64,000 nucleotides of DNA from Rhizobium sp. FY34 (GCF_005222845.1 NZ_STFZ01000014.1:107774-171773), one strand, 5' to 3'. Counted from the first letter of the stretch, positions 1 to 9,077 are shown. A program made the numbers and translations. Notes: generated by a model not told the origin, from the letters alone.

Positions 1-750
1 AATGACGCAAGGCCGGGCGATTGGATCGCGCTGCCGGATCGGTTGCTCGGTGTTCTCGCTGCAGGGCTTGCCATTGGAGCGGCGTCAAATGGCGCCTTTG
101 ATATCGGCATGGGCGATGCGGTTGCCGCCTGGGGTTTTGGTCCTGAAACGGCCGATGAGGCACGCATCAGAGCCGCGCGCCTTGCAAGCCGCAGGCCCGC
201 CCATAATGTTTTGGAAATCGATCAGGCGAGTGGACGGGCTCGAAAACATGCCGATCTGCGCCTTGATCTCAACGGTATCGCCAAGGGCTATGGCGTTGAC
301 CGGCTGACGGACGTGGCGCGCGCGCACGGCATCACTGCCGGCCTGTTTGCCATCGATGGCGAATTGCGGGCGCTGGGCACCCAACCGGATGGACGGGCCT
401 GGACCGTTGCCGTCGAGGTTCCGGCATTCGATGCGCGCGCGCCGCATTCCATGATCGAACTTTGCGATGCAGCTGTTGCCACCTCGGGCGACTACCGCCA
501 CTGGATCGATGTTGGCGGCCGTCGGTTGTCGCATACGATGGACCCGCGCCTTGGAATGCCGCTTGCCCAGTCGCCAGCCTCCGTCACCGTCATTGCCCGC
601 GATTGCATGAGTGCTGACGCATGGGCAACGGCAATGATGGTTCTGGGCGAGGCGCGTGGCCTGCCGCTTGCCGAAAAACTCGGCCTATCGGTGCTGTTCC
701 TTTATCATCAGCCGGAAAGGCGGGGCGGATGTGGTGTATTCGCCGCCTGA
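1..750 (+). CDS. apbE: FAD:protein FMN transferase, 5'-truncated by window edge
   Basis: ApbE-family flavinyltransferases move FMN from FAD onto Thr/Ser of periplasmic or membrane flavoproteins. The frame is open from base 1 with no convincing start, so the N-terminus lies outside the window; 249 codons plus stop are visible. Family motifs seen are FDIGMGD, LDLNGIAKGYGVD (flavin binding), VATSGDYR, HTMDPRLG and the C-terminal Mg-site stretch SADAWATAM. The last ~15 residues (HQPERRGGCGVFAA) are ordinary for the family. The gene converges on the amidohydrolase, with 21 bp between the stops. Its target flavoprotein is not visible here; a nitrous oxide reductase or Rnf-type partner upstream is possible but unseen. 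Confidence 0.9.
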   Translation, partial: NDARPGDWIALPDRLLGVLAAGLAIGAASNGAFDIGMGDAVAAWGFGPETADEARIRAARLASRRPAHNVLEIDQASGRARKHADLRLDLNGIAKGYGVDRLTDVARAHGITAGLFAIDGELRALGTQPDGRAWTVAVEVPAFDARAPHSMIELCDAAVATSGDYRHWIDVGGRRLSHTMDPRLGMPLAQSPASVTVIARDCMSADAWATAMMVLGEARGLPLAEKLGLSVLFLYHQPERRGGCGVFAA

Positions 751-771
751 CGCCTATCTCTTGGCCATGCG

Positions 772-2337
772 TCACTGATCTGCCATCGCATTATAGCGAT
801 AGCTTCGGTATCCGGCAGCGAACCCCGTCTGGCGCAGGCTTGCCTCCAGATAGGGCATGAGGCTTTCCACCATCTGGCGCGCCGTGCTTTCGTCTGGCGT
901 ATCCGGCCTTGAGAGAGTGCTTGCGATCTCCGCCATCACCGCGTCGCGGTCGATTGTCGTGACGCGCCCGCCATCGACCACCAGCCTTCCGCCGACGAAG
1001 ACCTGCTCGATGGCATGGCGCCCGCCGCGATGCAGCAGCGCTTCCACCGGCGGCGTGCGCGGATCGATGGCCGGACGCGCCAGCCGGTCCTTGTCCATCA
1101 GCACGATATCGGCCTGAAAGCCGGGCTCCAGCCGCCCGGTAAAGCCGCCGAAGCCGACGGAGGCAGCGCCATGTTCTGTTGCCATTTGTAGCACGGCACC
1201 GGCATCCGGCCTTTCGTTGAACAGCCTGGTTTCCCGGTGCAACGCCCAGACGAGCTTCATTTCCAGCGTCATGTCGCGGTCATCGGCAATGTTTGACTGG
1301 TCGATGCCGAGAGCCACGGGAATGCCACGCCTTCGCATCTCGTTGACCGGCGCAATGCCGCTGCCGAGCCGCAGGCCCGAGGAGGCATTGTGGCAGATCA
1401 TGCAGCCGCAGGAGGCGATGATGTCGAGATCCTCGCGGCTCATCCAGTTGCCATGTCCGAGCGTCACATTGGCATCCAGGCATTGCAGCTTTTGCAAATG
1501 CTGTACGGCGCTTCGGCCATAGGTCTGCCGGGAATAGGCCGCCTGCCGTTCGGTTTCCAGCAGATGCATGTGGACATTGCCGCCTTCGGCCTTGGCTGTT
1601 TCAAAGATTGTCTGCAAGGCCTCGTCGCTGCACCAGTGGAGGTTTGCGGGCGCAAGGTTCATGCGGATATGCTGCGGATTGTCGGGCAGGAATTTTGCGC
1701 GCATGTCCCGGTAAAATTCCATCAGCCGGGGCACCGGCACGGCACCACTTGCCAGTTGCGGCGCAAGCCAGTCGCGAAGCGGCGCGGGCAGACGGCCCAG
1801 CATTTCGGCATCCGGCTCATAGGAGAGGATATTGCGGTCGCGGATCATGAAGCAATAGCCCATGCGCATGCCGATCTCGCCATAGGCGCCGATCGTATCC
1901 TCTGCCATCTGCATCCAGCTTTCCGGCGCGCCGGCAAAGCCGCTATGGATATGCTGTACGGTGGTTGTGCCACTTTCCAGCATTTCGATGGCCGAATAGA
2001 GCGTATCCAGCCGCTGGTTGATGCGGCGCATGGCGCGAAACTGCGGCAGCCACAGTTCCAGCGGCGCAAAGGCAATGCCCTGCATCAGCGGCGTGACGCC
2101 GAAATGATGGTGCGCATTGACAAGCCCCGGCATGGCGATCATCCGGCGCGAGCCAAAGTGCTGCAGATGATCATTGCCGTAGCCAACGGCCTCCATCGGG
2201 CCGATCTGCGCAATCATGCCCTTTTCGACGCGGATGCCGACATCATGGCGCATGCCCATCACGCCATTCGGGCCGATGCCGGTCAGAACGGTGCCGGCTT
2301 CGATGATGCAATCTGCAACGGGAATGGGTTTTGTCAT
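772..2337 (-). CDS. Amidohydrolase, ATZ/TRZ and cytosine-deaminase-like
   Basis: A 521-aa metal-dependent hydrolase of the amidohydrolase superfamily, the group that holds atrazine chlorohydrolase, guanine deaminase and S-adenosylhomocysteine deaminase. Metal ligands are visible as H76/H78 (VNAHHHF), H258 (VHMHLLE), H295 (GHGNW) and D346 (GIDQSN); E261 is the likely proton shuttle. N- and C-terminal beta-sandwich segments are present (GTVLTGIG..., DIVLMDKDRL). The gene overlaps the upstream questin-oxidase-like gene by 4 bp (ATGA), so translation is probably coupled, and it is the last gene of the operon. The likely reaction is hydrolytic deamination of a ring carbon. The substrate is unknown; context suggests an N-heterocycle handled with the neighbouring deaminase and creatininase-family enzymes. 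Confidence 0.9.
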   Translation of the reverse strand: MTKPIPVADCIIEAGTVLTGIGPNGVMGMRHDVGIRVEKGMIAQIGPMEAVGYGNDHLQHFGSRRMIAMPGLVNAHHHFGVTPLMQGIAFAPLELWLPQFRAMRRINQRLDTLYSAIEMLESGTTTVQHIHSGFAGAPESWMQMAEDTIGAYGEIGMRMGYCFMIRDRNILSYEPDAEMLGRLPAPLRDWLAPQLASGAVPVPRLMEFYRDMRAKFLPDNPQHIRMNLAPANLHWCSDEALQTIFETAKAEGGNVHMHLLETERQAAYSRQTYGRSAVQHLQKLQCLDANVTLGHGNWMSREDLDIIASCGCMICHNASSGLRLGSGIAPVNEMRRRGIPVALGIDQSNIADDRDMTLEMKLVWALHRETRLFNERPDAGAVLQMATEHGAASVGFGGFTGRLEPGFQADIVLMDKDRLARPAIDPRTPPVEALLHRGGRHAIEQVFVGGRLVVDGGRVTTIDRDAVMAEIASTLSRPDTPDESTARQMVESLMPYLEASLRQTGFAAGYRSYRYNAMADQ

Positions 2338-3380
2338 GTCCGGTAGTCTCCGACGAGGCCAAGGCGCCGTGCCGCCGCCACGCGATAGAGCGGATCGGCA
2401 TAGACCTTCATCTCTTCGCTGGCCGAATAGGCTAGGCTGATATCGTGTTCGTCATAGCTTGCCGCGGCAGCCGCATGAATGCTCTGCCAGTCCGGCGCTT
2501 CAAGCGCGCGCCAGCGGGATATGTCCTCTTCCGGCGGCAGGGTCGGAAAATCGAGTTCGCGCATCAGGCTGGCAATCGCCTGCCAGAAGACACGCAACAG
2601 CGTGTCATAGGTCTGCCGGTCGCAGAAGGGTTCCAGCAGGCGGATCCAGTGCAGGCCCGTGACTACATGCAGGGCGGCAAAATGCTGGGTTGCGGTAAAC
2701 AGGCGGATGGCAACGCCGGCCATCTTCTCCATCGTGTCTGGCCCAATCGCCAACCAGTCCACCACCGGTTCAAATTCGGGCAGCGCGCAGGCATCGCGCA
2801 TGTTCTGCCACAAAAGATCGTGCAGCGTCAGATCATGCATGGGGGCAATCAGCGTCACGCGAGAAAGCACCTCGGCGGGATCGTCTGTGACCGGGTCAGC
2901 ACCGGTTGCCGGCGGCAGCGCCAGAAAAGTTGCCGCCCAATAGGCAAGAGCGATGGCGGTATCGCTTTCACTCTGTCGCAGCACGCCATAGGCGGTGCGC
3001 ATCAGCGCATGGAAGGCGCTGGCCGCAACGCCGGGTGCCAGTTCCGGCAGATAGAGCCGAAGCGCATCGTCCATGCCAAGCCGCGCCACTTCGCCGGTAA
3101 AGAAGATCCGAAGATCCGGTTCACGCGCCCTCTCGCCCAGTACGGTGCGCCAGGTCTCAGCGTCAAGCGCCATGGCTGTCTCGGCAAAGGGCAGAAGCTT
3201 CTTGGAACTGCGGTAATGATCGAAAAACCGACGCATCTGGATCGGCGTGCCGCCGATTTCGGCAAGCGCACAGAGCACCATCGGCGCGTGATTGGCAAAG
3301 GTGCGGGTAAATTCCGATCCCCAGGCCGGCATTTCGGCAAGGATGGCCTCCACCTCGGCGGCTTTTGCGTGCGCCATCAT
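2334..3380 (-). CDS. Questin-oxidase-like protein (DUF4243 family)
   Basis: A 348-aa helical soluble protein. The N-terminal segment FANHAPMVLCAL..., followed by RRFFDHYRSSKKLLPF, the central helix with HALMRTAYGVLR and ALAYWAATFLAL, and the late segment VTGLHWIRLLEPF together match the pattern I recall for the questin oxidase-like family (DUF4243). Fungal members carry out Baeyer-Villiger-type ring opening; bacterial members are mostly uncharacterised. Its start (ATGATG at 3380/3377) overlaps the deaminase stop, and its stop overlaps the amidohydrolase start. Placed between two deaminase-like enzymes and near an FAD oxidoreductase, it may act on an oxygenated ring intermediate. Family assignment is by recall of the motif pattern, not by search. 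Confidence 0.65.
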   Translation of the reverse strand: MMAHAKAAEVEAILAEMPAWGSEFTRTFANHAPMVLCALAEIGGTPIQMRRFFDHYRSSKKLLPFAETAMALDAETWRTVLGERAREPDLRIFFTGEVARLGMDDALRLYLPELAPGVAASAFHALMRTAYGVLRQSESDTAIALAYWAATFLALPPATGADPVTDDPAEVLSRVTLIAPMHDLTLHDLLWQNMRDACALPEFEPVVDWLAIGPDTMEKMAGVAIRLFTATQHFAALHVVTGLHWIRLLEPFCDRQTYDTLLRVFWQAIASLMRELDFPTLPPEEDISRWRALEAPDWQSIHAAAAASYDEHDISLAYSASEEMKVYADPLYRVAAARRLGLVGDYRT

Positions 3381-3862
3381 GGCTGGTCCTCCCGTGCCCA
3401 GGCTTCAACATGGACGGCGGCTGCCTCGTCTTCCAGAAGCGGGCCTTCGACGGCAATTGCCTTCTGGCCTGCGGCAAACACGGCGCGACAGGGCATGTCC
3501 ATGGTCGGGTTGTCCGGATGGTCGCCGGTCATGGCCTTCAGCCGCTTTTCAGACAGGCCATAGACAAGGCGACCGATGCCGGTCCAGTACAGGGCGCCGG
3601 CGCACATGGCGCAGGGCTCGGCGGAACTCACCATGGTGCATTGGGCGAGAAATGGTTCGCGGAATCGGCGGGAAGCCTCCGTCGCCAGCAGTCTTTCGGC
3701 ATGGCCGGTGGCATCGAGATCCGGATAATAGCCGTTTTCCATCTCCAGCAGGATTTCACCATCCGGCCCGGCCAGCAGCGCACCAAAGGGCATATTGCCA
3801 TGTGTGCGGGCATTGCGGGCAATTTCGAAGGTCCGGCGCAAAAGGGTCTCGGTGCTGCTCAT
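3377..3862 (-). CDS. Nucleoside/guanine-type deaminase (CDA fold)
   Basis: A 161-aa zinc deaminase of the cytidine/deoxycytidylate deaminase fold. The zinc site is clear: HAE at residues 54-56, and PCAMC with C84 and C87. The sequence around it (MCAGALYWTGIGRLVYG) resembles guanine deaminase and TadA-like small deaminases rather than cytidine deaminase. The start at 3862 is preceded by GGAGG 9 nt upstream; the end overlaps the questin-oxidase-like start by 4 bp. In this operon it probably deaminates the transported heterocycle or its ring-opened product. Substrate not determinable from sequence. Confidence 0.88.
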   Translation of the reverse strand: MSSTETLLRRTFEIARNARTHGNMPFGALLAGPDGEILLEMENGYYPDLDATGHAERLLATEASRRFREPFLAQCTMVSSAEPCAMCAGALYWTGIGRLVYGLSEKRLKAMTGDHPDNPTMDMPCRAVFAAGQKAIAVEGPLLEDEAAAVHVEAWAREDQP

Positions 3863-3911
3863 CCTGCATATCCTCCTTCAGACAGAGTGGTCTTGCGCAT
3901 GGTCCCTCCCC

Positions 3912-4730
3912 TCACGCCGTGCTTGAAAAACGCGTATGCGGCACCAGTTGCGCAAGGTCGAAGGCCTGCGTTGCCGTGATCAGCCGGTTGAGGCCTTCGG
4001 CAGCGCGTGTGAGCACGATATCGCCCTTGTCCGCCGTGGCGTTCGCGGCATTGCCGCACACGCCTGCGGGATGCAGGTCCTGCGCCTGCCAGCCAAAGCC
4101 GACAGCCCCTTCTGCCGTCAGCATGCTGCCGGCCTTGGCGATCGAAACCGTCAGCGGCACGAAATCCTCGGCTTTGTGCATGGCGACGCGCTCCGGCGAA
4201 AACGCCAGCATCATGCTCGTTTCGATATCACCGCCATGGATGCCGTGCTCGATTTCTTCGGCTGAAAAGAGATCATCCACCGGGGCAATGCGGAACCAGG
4301 AGCAGGAGACCGCCAGCATGCCAAGCTCGATGCGGATATCCCGGCAGGTGATGTCCATCAGGGCCATCTGCCCGCCATGCGAATTGAACAGGATGAGCTT
4401 GCGCACGCCAGCGCGATGAACGCTGCGGGCAAGATCCAGCCAGACCTGCCGCAATGTTTCGCCAGACAGCGCCAGCGTGCCGGGAAAAGCGATATGCTCA
4501 TCGGATTTTCCAACCACCATCGGCGGCAGGAACAGCACATCGGCATCCGGGGTCAGACGGTCAACCGTGCGCCTGATGATTTCGGCATTGATGGCGGCAT
4601 CGACGCTCACCGGCAGATGCGGGCCATGCTGCTCTATTGCAGCCACCGGCAGCACCGCCACTGTCTGCGACAGGTCACGCGTGGCAAAGGCTTCCGTTGA
4701 ATGGTCTGCCCAATAAAGGGATGCCGTCAT
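3912..4730 (-). CDS. Creatininase-family amidohydrolase
   Basis: A 272-aa member of the creatininase/creatinine amidohydrolase family, whose members open lactam or cyclic amide rings or cleave formamides (creatininase, FAPy deformylase, MftE). Metal-site residues are visible: E33, H35 and D44 in AIEQHGPHLPVSVD, and H118 in NSHGGQ. The NSHGGQ motif replaces the NGHxEN of true creatininase, so the second-metal glutamate is not at its usual place, as in the NGHGGN subfamilies. The start ATG overlaps the FAD oxidoreductase stop (4727-4730). It is a plausible ring-opening hydrolase in the operon. Confidence 0.85.
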   Translation of the reverse strand: MTASLYWADHSTEAFATRDLSQTVAVLPVAAIEQHGPHLPVSVDAAINAEIIRRTVDRLTPDADVLFLPPMVVGKSDEHIAFPGTLALSGETLRQVWLDLARSVHRAGVRKLILFNSHGGQMALMDITCRDIRIELGMLAVSCSWFRIAPVDDLFSAEEIEHGIHGGDIETSMMLAFSPERVAMHKAEDFVPLTVSIAKAGSMLTAEGAVGFGWQAQDLHPAGVCGNAANATADKGDIVLTRAAEGLNRLITATQAFDLAQLVPHTRFSSTA

Positions 4731-6220
4731 GATGCTTTTTCCATCAGTCCGGGGATGGTCTCTGCTCCGTGAAGAGCGCGCATGGTCTGCTCGAAATCAT
4801 CGCTGACCGGCAGATCCTGCGAGGAGAAGCCTTGAAGGCCGGCCAGGACACCCTGTTCCTGATCGAGCAGAAGACGCCGCTCGATGCCGCGCACCACTTT
4901 TGGCAGCGCATAACGATGGCCGCTGATCGAGGTGGAATGCGGACCGTGGCTGACAAAGCTTGCACTGTTGAAGGCAAAGACTCGGCTGACCCAGGCATCT
5001 GACGGATCTTTCGGCAGGAAGGCATAATGGGCATCGAGATAGGGCAGTTGCGCAAGCCGCGTATCGGCCTCGTCAACTGGCGGCGTGAAGCGCTCGCTCC
5101 AGAGCGCCACTTTCGGCGCAAGCGTCAAGAGTTCGGGGCGTGCCGAGAGATCGACATCCATGCCGGTGGCGAGCAGCAGGTGATCGAAGGTGAGCGTGCC
5201 ATCCGGTGTTGTGACCGAAATCGCGCCCTGTTCCTGGCGGACGTCCAGCCACGGTGTGGCCGGCCGCAGGCGAAAGCCGGCAAGCGAAAGCGCCGTCTCA
5301 AAGGCGCGCACCGGTGGCGGCTGGTCTGCCTTTCGGAAGAACCGTGCCACCTGCCAGCGCGTCGCATCGGACAATTCGGCAAACTGGCTGAGCAGCGGCG
5401 GCGCTTCCAGCGCCCGGTGCGGATTGGTGCGCGGCAGTTTTTCCCGACGGAAGCAAAGATCGACTGAGGCCGCACCGTGGTTCAGTGCGACAATGGCATT
5501 GTCGAAGGCGGAAGCGCCATGGCCAAGAATGCCGATGCGTTTGCCTTTCAGCCGATTGAAATCCACCGCGCCATTGGTGTGGTCATAGCGGTCCGGCGGC
5601 AGATTGTCGGAGATGAAGCGCGGCACGCGCCAGCCACCGGCGCCATCAAAACCGGTTGCCAGAACCACGGCGCGGGCCAACTGGCGCTCGATGATGCCAT
5701 GCCGCACGGTGGTCACCGCTATCAGCGCGCCTTCGTGCGAGACATCCGTGACCGTCGTGTCATTGGTGATCGCAAGCTCGAACACCTCGGCATACCAGTC
5801 GAGATAGGCTTTCCAGTCCGTGCGTGGAATGCGCCCCAGCGCCTCCCAGGCATCAAGCCCGTAACGGGTTTCGAACCAGCGGCGCACCGAGAGATTGGCG
5901 ACATTGAACTCGTTGCCGACCGCCGTCTTTGGCGTACGCAATTCCTCCATGCGGGCAAATGTCGTCCAGGGGCCTTCGCGACCGGCCGGCGCGCTGTCGA
6001 AAAGGCGCACATCCTTCAGACCATCCCATTGCAGCGCAGCCGCAATGGTGATGGCGGACTGGCCACCCCCGACGATTGCCACGTCGCAGACGGGAGTGCC
6101 GGTGTCTGCCAGCGGCGAAAGCCATGGTGTTGCGGGATAGGCCAGTGCTGCCATATCGGCGCGGGCGGCATGTTTCAGCCGCAACAGGGCTTCGTGCGCA
6201 TCGGGAAGAGGGTCAAGCAT
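4727..6220 (-). CDS. FAD/NAD(P)-binding oxidoreductase (monooxygenase-like)
   Basis: A 497-aa flavoprotein with two Rossmann motifs: an N-terminal FAD site (VAIVGGGQSA, about residue 50) and a second NAD(P) site (RIGILGHGASA, about residue 228). This layout resembles N-hydroxylating and Baeyer-Villiger flavin monooxygenases, including the SidA/IucD group. I chose the ATG at 6220 (MLDPLPDAHE), which overlaps the permease stop at 6213-6215, over a start 24 codons upstream that would run well into the permease gene. The gene sits between transporter and hydrolases, so a first oxidative attack on the imported substrate is likely. Substrate unknown. Confidence 0.82.
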   Translation of the reverse strand: MLDPLPDAHEALLRLKHAARADMAALAYPATPWLSPLADTGTPVCDVAIVGGGQSAITIAAALQWDGLKDVRLFDSAPAGREGPWTTFARMEELRTPKTAVGNEFNVANLSVRRWFETRYGLDAWEALGRIPRTDWKAYLDWYAEVFELAITNDTTVTDVSHEGALIAVTTVRHGIIERQLARAVVLATGFDGAGGWRVPRFISDNLPPDRYDHTNGAVDFNRLKGKRIGILGHGASAFDNAIVALNHGAASVDLCFRREKLPRTNPHRALEAPPLLSQFAELSDATRWQVARFFRKADQPPPVRAFETALSLAGFRLRPATPWLDVRQEQGAISVTTPDGTLTFDHLLLATGMDVDLSARPELLTLAPKVALWSERFTPPVDEADTRLAQLPYLDAHYAFLPKDPSDAWVSRVFAFNSASFVSHGPHSTSISGHRYALPKVVRGIERRLLLDQEQGVLAGLQGFSSQDLPVSDDFEQTMRALHGAETIPGLMEKAS

Positions 6221-7016
6221 GGTCTTCTGGTCCTGCAAAAGTGTTGCGGTGCCGGGCGCGGCTTCGCCGATAGACCTCGCTTGCCACCACAATCAGGGCC
6301 GTCAGCAGAAGCACCACCACCTGCATGGCATTGAGATCCGGCTTCAGCTCGCGGCGAAATTGCGAGGCAACGATGAGGGAGAGCGGCTGCGTGCGGCCGG
6401 CGAGAAACATGGAAATGGTGAGATCGGCCAGCGACAGGATGACGCCGATGGAATAGGCCGCACCGATGGCGCCCTTCAGCTGCGGCAGCACGACCCGGCG
6501 AAATGTTTGCCAGGGCGTAGCGCCAAGATCACGCGCCGCATCCTCCAGCCGCTTGTCGAGGCGGATGACGGTGGCGGCAATGATGGTGGTGGCAAAGGGG
6601 ATGGCAATCAGCGTCTGCGCGGCAATCAGCGCGCCGGGCCCACGGCCAAGCCCAACCCAGTTCATCAACATGGCCTGCGCAATCGACAGCACCGTCTTTG
6701 GCACCAGAAACGGCAGGACGATGAGAAAGATGAAAACGCCCCGGTAGGCAAGGCGTGGCGATGAGAGCGCCAGCGCAGCCAGCAGGCCGATCAGGGCGGC
6801 CAGAATGCCGACCGGCTGCGAAATCAGGAAGCTTGTCAGGAAGCCGTGGAGAAAGGCCGCATTGCCAAACAGATCCGCGTACCAGGACAGCGTGAAGCCG
6901 CTCAAAGGAAAGGCCATCAGGCTGGATGCATTGAAGGAAAACAGCGCCAGAACCAGGATCGGCAGGTAGAAGAAGCCGATGGCAAGCGTGAATGTCAGCG
7001 TCATGCCGCGCGTCAT
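6213..7016 (-). CDS. ABC transporter permease, PotC-like
   Basis: A 267-aa inner-membrane permease of the spermidine/putrescine (PotC) class. It has an N-terminal membrane helix (FTLAIGFFYLPILVLALFSF), several further helices, and the cytoplasmic coupling loop for the ATPase (EDAARDLGATPWQTFRRVVLP). The start overlaps the PotB-like permease stop by 4 bp. It works with the genes at 7013, 7888 and 9078. PotABCD-type systems in rhizobia carry polyamines but also many other cationic or N-containing solutes, so the substrate is open. Confidence 0.92.
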   Translation of the reverse strand: MTRGMTLTFTLAIGFFYLPILVLALFSFNASSLMAFPLSGFTLSWYADLFGNAAFLHGFLTSFLISQPVGILAALIGLLAALALSSPRLAYRGVFIFLIVLPFLVPKTVLSIAQAMLMNWVGLGRGPGALIAAQTLIAIPFATTIIAATVIRLDKRLEDAARDLGATPWQTFRRVVLPQLKGAIGAAYSIGVILSLADLTISMFLAGRTQPLSLIVASQFRRELKPDLNAMQVVVLLLTALIVVASEVYRRSRARHRNTFAGPEDHA

Positions 7017-7891
7017 TTGAGACCTCCCTGCAGCACAGCCCGCGCACCTTTGAAGCGAAGCAGCAGAAAGCCGATGCTGCTTGCCGTGGCAAACAGCGTG
7101 ATCAGCAGGCTGAGCGCCAGAACAGAGGCGAGCGGCCAGTCAAAGGCGGTGCCGAACAGGTTGTCGATCATCGCCATGGGCGTTGCACCGGATGTGCCGC
7201 CCAGCATGCTGGGCGTCAGCATGTCACCGGCAGACAGGGCAAAGACGGCGAGAAGCCCGACACCGAGCCCCGGTATGGTGAGCGGAAAGACGACCCTGGT
7301 GAAGGCCTCGAACGGGCGGGCGCCGAGATCGCGCGCCGCCTCGATCAGCCGCCGGTCGATCAGTTCCGCCGAGATCCAGATGGGTAAAACCATGAAGGGC
7401 AGCGTGTTGTAAAGCAGCACGAGATGGGTGGTAAACGGCGAAAACAGCAGGAGTTTCACCGGTTCATCGACAAGGCCTAAGCCCTCCAGCACCGCATTGA
7501 TCAGGCCTTCCGAGCCCAGCACGACACGCCAGGCATAGATGCGCACGATTTCACCGGTATAAAGCGGCGTCAGCAGGAGGATCTGGGCAATACCCTTCCA
7601 GGCAATCGGCAGATTGGCAATCGACAGCGCCAGCGGATAGCCAAGAACAGCGGCGATGAGAGCGGTGATAAGGCCGGACAGAACCGCCTTGCCGATCAAA
7701 AAGGCAAAGACCGGGTTGGTCAGCATCTGCGCCCAGTTGGCGAGGGAAAAATCGGGCACCATTTCGAAGGCATCCATGTCCACCGTAAAGACGCTGAAGG
7801 CAATCAGCAGCAACAGCGGCAAGAGGCAGCCGAGGATCAGCACCAGCGCGACGGGCAGCGCCAGATGCGCGCGGTGGAGGGTGAGCCTCAT
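7013..7891 (-). CDS. ABC transporter permease, PotB-like
   Basis: A 292-aa inner-membrane permease with six predicted helices. The first is LALPVALVLILGCLLPLLLLIAF, followed by a periplasmic stretch. The coupling motif reads EAARDLGARPFEAFTRVVFPLT. It pairs with the 267-aa permease as a heterodimer of the PotBC type. It overlaps the ATPase stop (7888-7891) and the next permease start by 4 bp each, as expected for a strictly co-translated transporter. Confidence 0.92.
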   Translation of the reverse strand: MRLTLHRAHLALPVALVLILGCLLPLLLLIAFSVFTVDMDAFEMVPDFSLANWAQMLTNPVFAFLIGKAVLSGLITALIAAVLGYPLALSIANLPIAWKGIAQILLLTPLYTGEIVRIYAWRVVLGSEGLINAVLEGLGLVDEPVKLLLFSPFTTHLVLLYNTLPFMVLPIWISAELIDRRLIEAARDLGARPFEAFTRVVFPLTIPGLGVGLLAVFALSAGDMLTPSMLGGTSGATPMAMIDNLFGTAFDWPLASVLALSLLITLFATASSIGFLLLRFKGARAVLQGGLK

Positions 7892-8973
7892 GTGGCAATC
7901 CTCGTGATGAAGCTTGCAACCGGATCAAAGCCTATGGAGATCAGAGTGCCAGGCTCCGGTGGCCGGTTGCTCATCAGCCGCAGGGTGACACCGGCAATAC
8001 CGGCTTCGATCATATAGCGGTCGCCCTTGAAGACGACATGCTCTACCTGCGCCGTCAGGATCATGCCGGAGCACCCATCGAGCTGCAGATGTTCCGGGCG
8101 CAGCACAAGGGCTGCGCGCCCGCCGGTCTGAAGACCCTCGATAGCCGGGGCCGTAATGGTGCCAAGCGGTGTGGCGATTGTGGCGTTACCCGGCGTGCAG
8201 GCCAGTACTTCGCCTTCCACCAGCGTTGCCGAACCGATGAAATCGGCCACGAACGAATCTGCCGGTCGCGCATAAAGGGTCACCGGATCGGCCTTCTGGG
8301 CGATCTTGCCCTTGTTCATCACCACGACGACATCCGACAGCGCGAAAGCCTCTTCCTGATCGTGAGTGACATAGACAAAGGCGATGCCAAGCCGGCGTTG
8401 CAGGTCTTTCAGCTCGATTTGCAGATGGCCGCGCATCTTGCGGTCAAGCGCCGACAGAGGCTCGTCAAGCAGCAGCAGATGCGGCTCGGCAATGATGGCG
8501 CGGGCAACGGCCACGCGCTGCTGCTGGCCGCCGGATAGCTGATGCGGATAGCGCGCGCCGAATTCGCCCATGTGGACCGCTTCCAGCGCCCGCTTGACGC
8601 GCGGGGCGGGATCTTGCGCGCCACGGCGAAGGGTGAGCGAAAAGGCGACATTTTCAAACACGGTCAGATGCGGAAACAGTGCATAGTTCTGGAAGACGGT
8701 GTTGACCGGTCGCCGCTCCGGCGGAACGCCGACAAGCGAGCGCCCGTCCAGGATCAGCGAACCGGCATCCGGCGTCTCGAACCCGCCGATCATGCGCAGG
8801 ATCGTCGTCTTGCCGCAGCCGGAAGGGCCGAGAAAGGTGGTGAACGCGCGTTCGGGAATATCGAGATCGACACCATCGACGGCGCGGTTTCGACCATAGG
8901 ATTTGACGAGACCGCGCGCCGATAAAAGCAGCGGCGAGGTTGCCGGGTTGCGGGAAACGGATTGATCGCTCAT
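7888..8973 (-). CDS. ABC transporter ATP-binding protein, PotA-like
   Basis: A 361-aa importer ATPase. It has Walker A (GPSGCGKTT), Q-loop, signature LSGGQQQRVAVARA, Walker B (LLLLDEPLSALD) and the H-loop (VTHDQEEA). A C-terminal TOBE domain of about 120 residues follows (from about DSFVADFIGSATLVEGEV), as in PotA/FbpC. I chose the ATG at 8973 (MSDQSVSRN). An upstream start at 9069 would add 32 Arg/Pro-rich residues not typical of the family and cross the hairpin at 9036-9057. Confidence 0.92.
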   Translation of the reverse strand: MSDQSVSRNPATSPLLLSARGLVKSYGRNRAVDGVDLDIPERAFTTFLGPSGCGKTTILRMIGGFETPDAGSLILDGRSLVGVPPERRPVNTVFQNYALFPHLTVFENVAFSLTLRRGAQDPAPRVKRALEAVHMGEFGARYPHQLSGGQQQRVAVARAIIAEPHLLLLDEPLSALDRKMRGHLQIELKDLQRRLGIAFVYVTHDQEEAFALSDVVVVMNKGKIAQKADPVTLYARPADSFVADFIGSATLVEGEVLACTPGNATIATPLGTITAPAIEGLQTGGRAALVLRPEHLQLDGCSGMILTAQVEHVVFKGDRYMIEAGIAGVTLRLMSNRPPEPGTLISIGFDPVASFITRIAT

Positions 8974-9035
8974 CGGCAGATCCGGGAGCGGACCGGCTCT
9001 TGCCGGTTGCCGCGCCCGTCCACAGATGGCGCCAT

Positions 9036-9057
9036 GGCCGGGCATGAGTGCCCGGTC
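9036..9057 (-). promoter_or_regulatory. RNA hairpin between binding-protein and ATPase genes
   Basis: GGCCGGGCA-TGAG-TGCCCGGTC forms a 9-bp stem (one G.U pair) with a 4-nt loop in the 104-bp gap between the solute-binding protein gene and the ATPase gene. No T-run follows on the minus strand, so it is unlikely to be a full terminator. Such hairpins often stabilise the upstream binding-protein mRNA and raise its level over the membrane components. Confidence 0.6.
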
Positions 9058-9077
9058 TGACCTTTGCATGTCATGCT

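Noticed and set aside
9036..9057. Hairpin as a full transcription terminator
   Set aside because: No T-run follows on the minus strand and the downstream genes have no visible separate promoter, so a stabilising hairpin is likelier.
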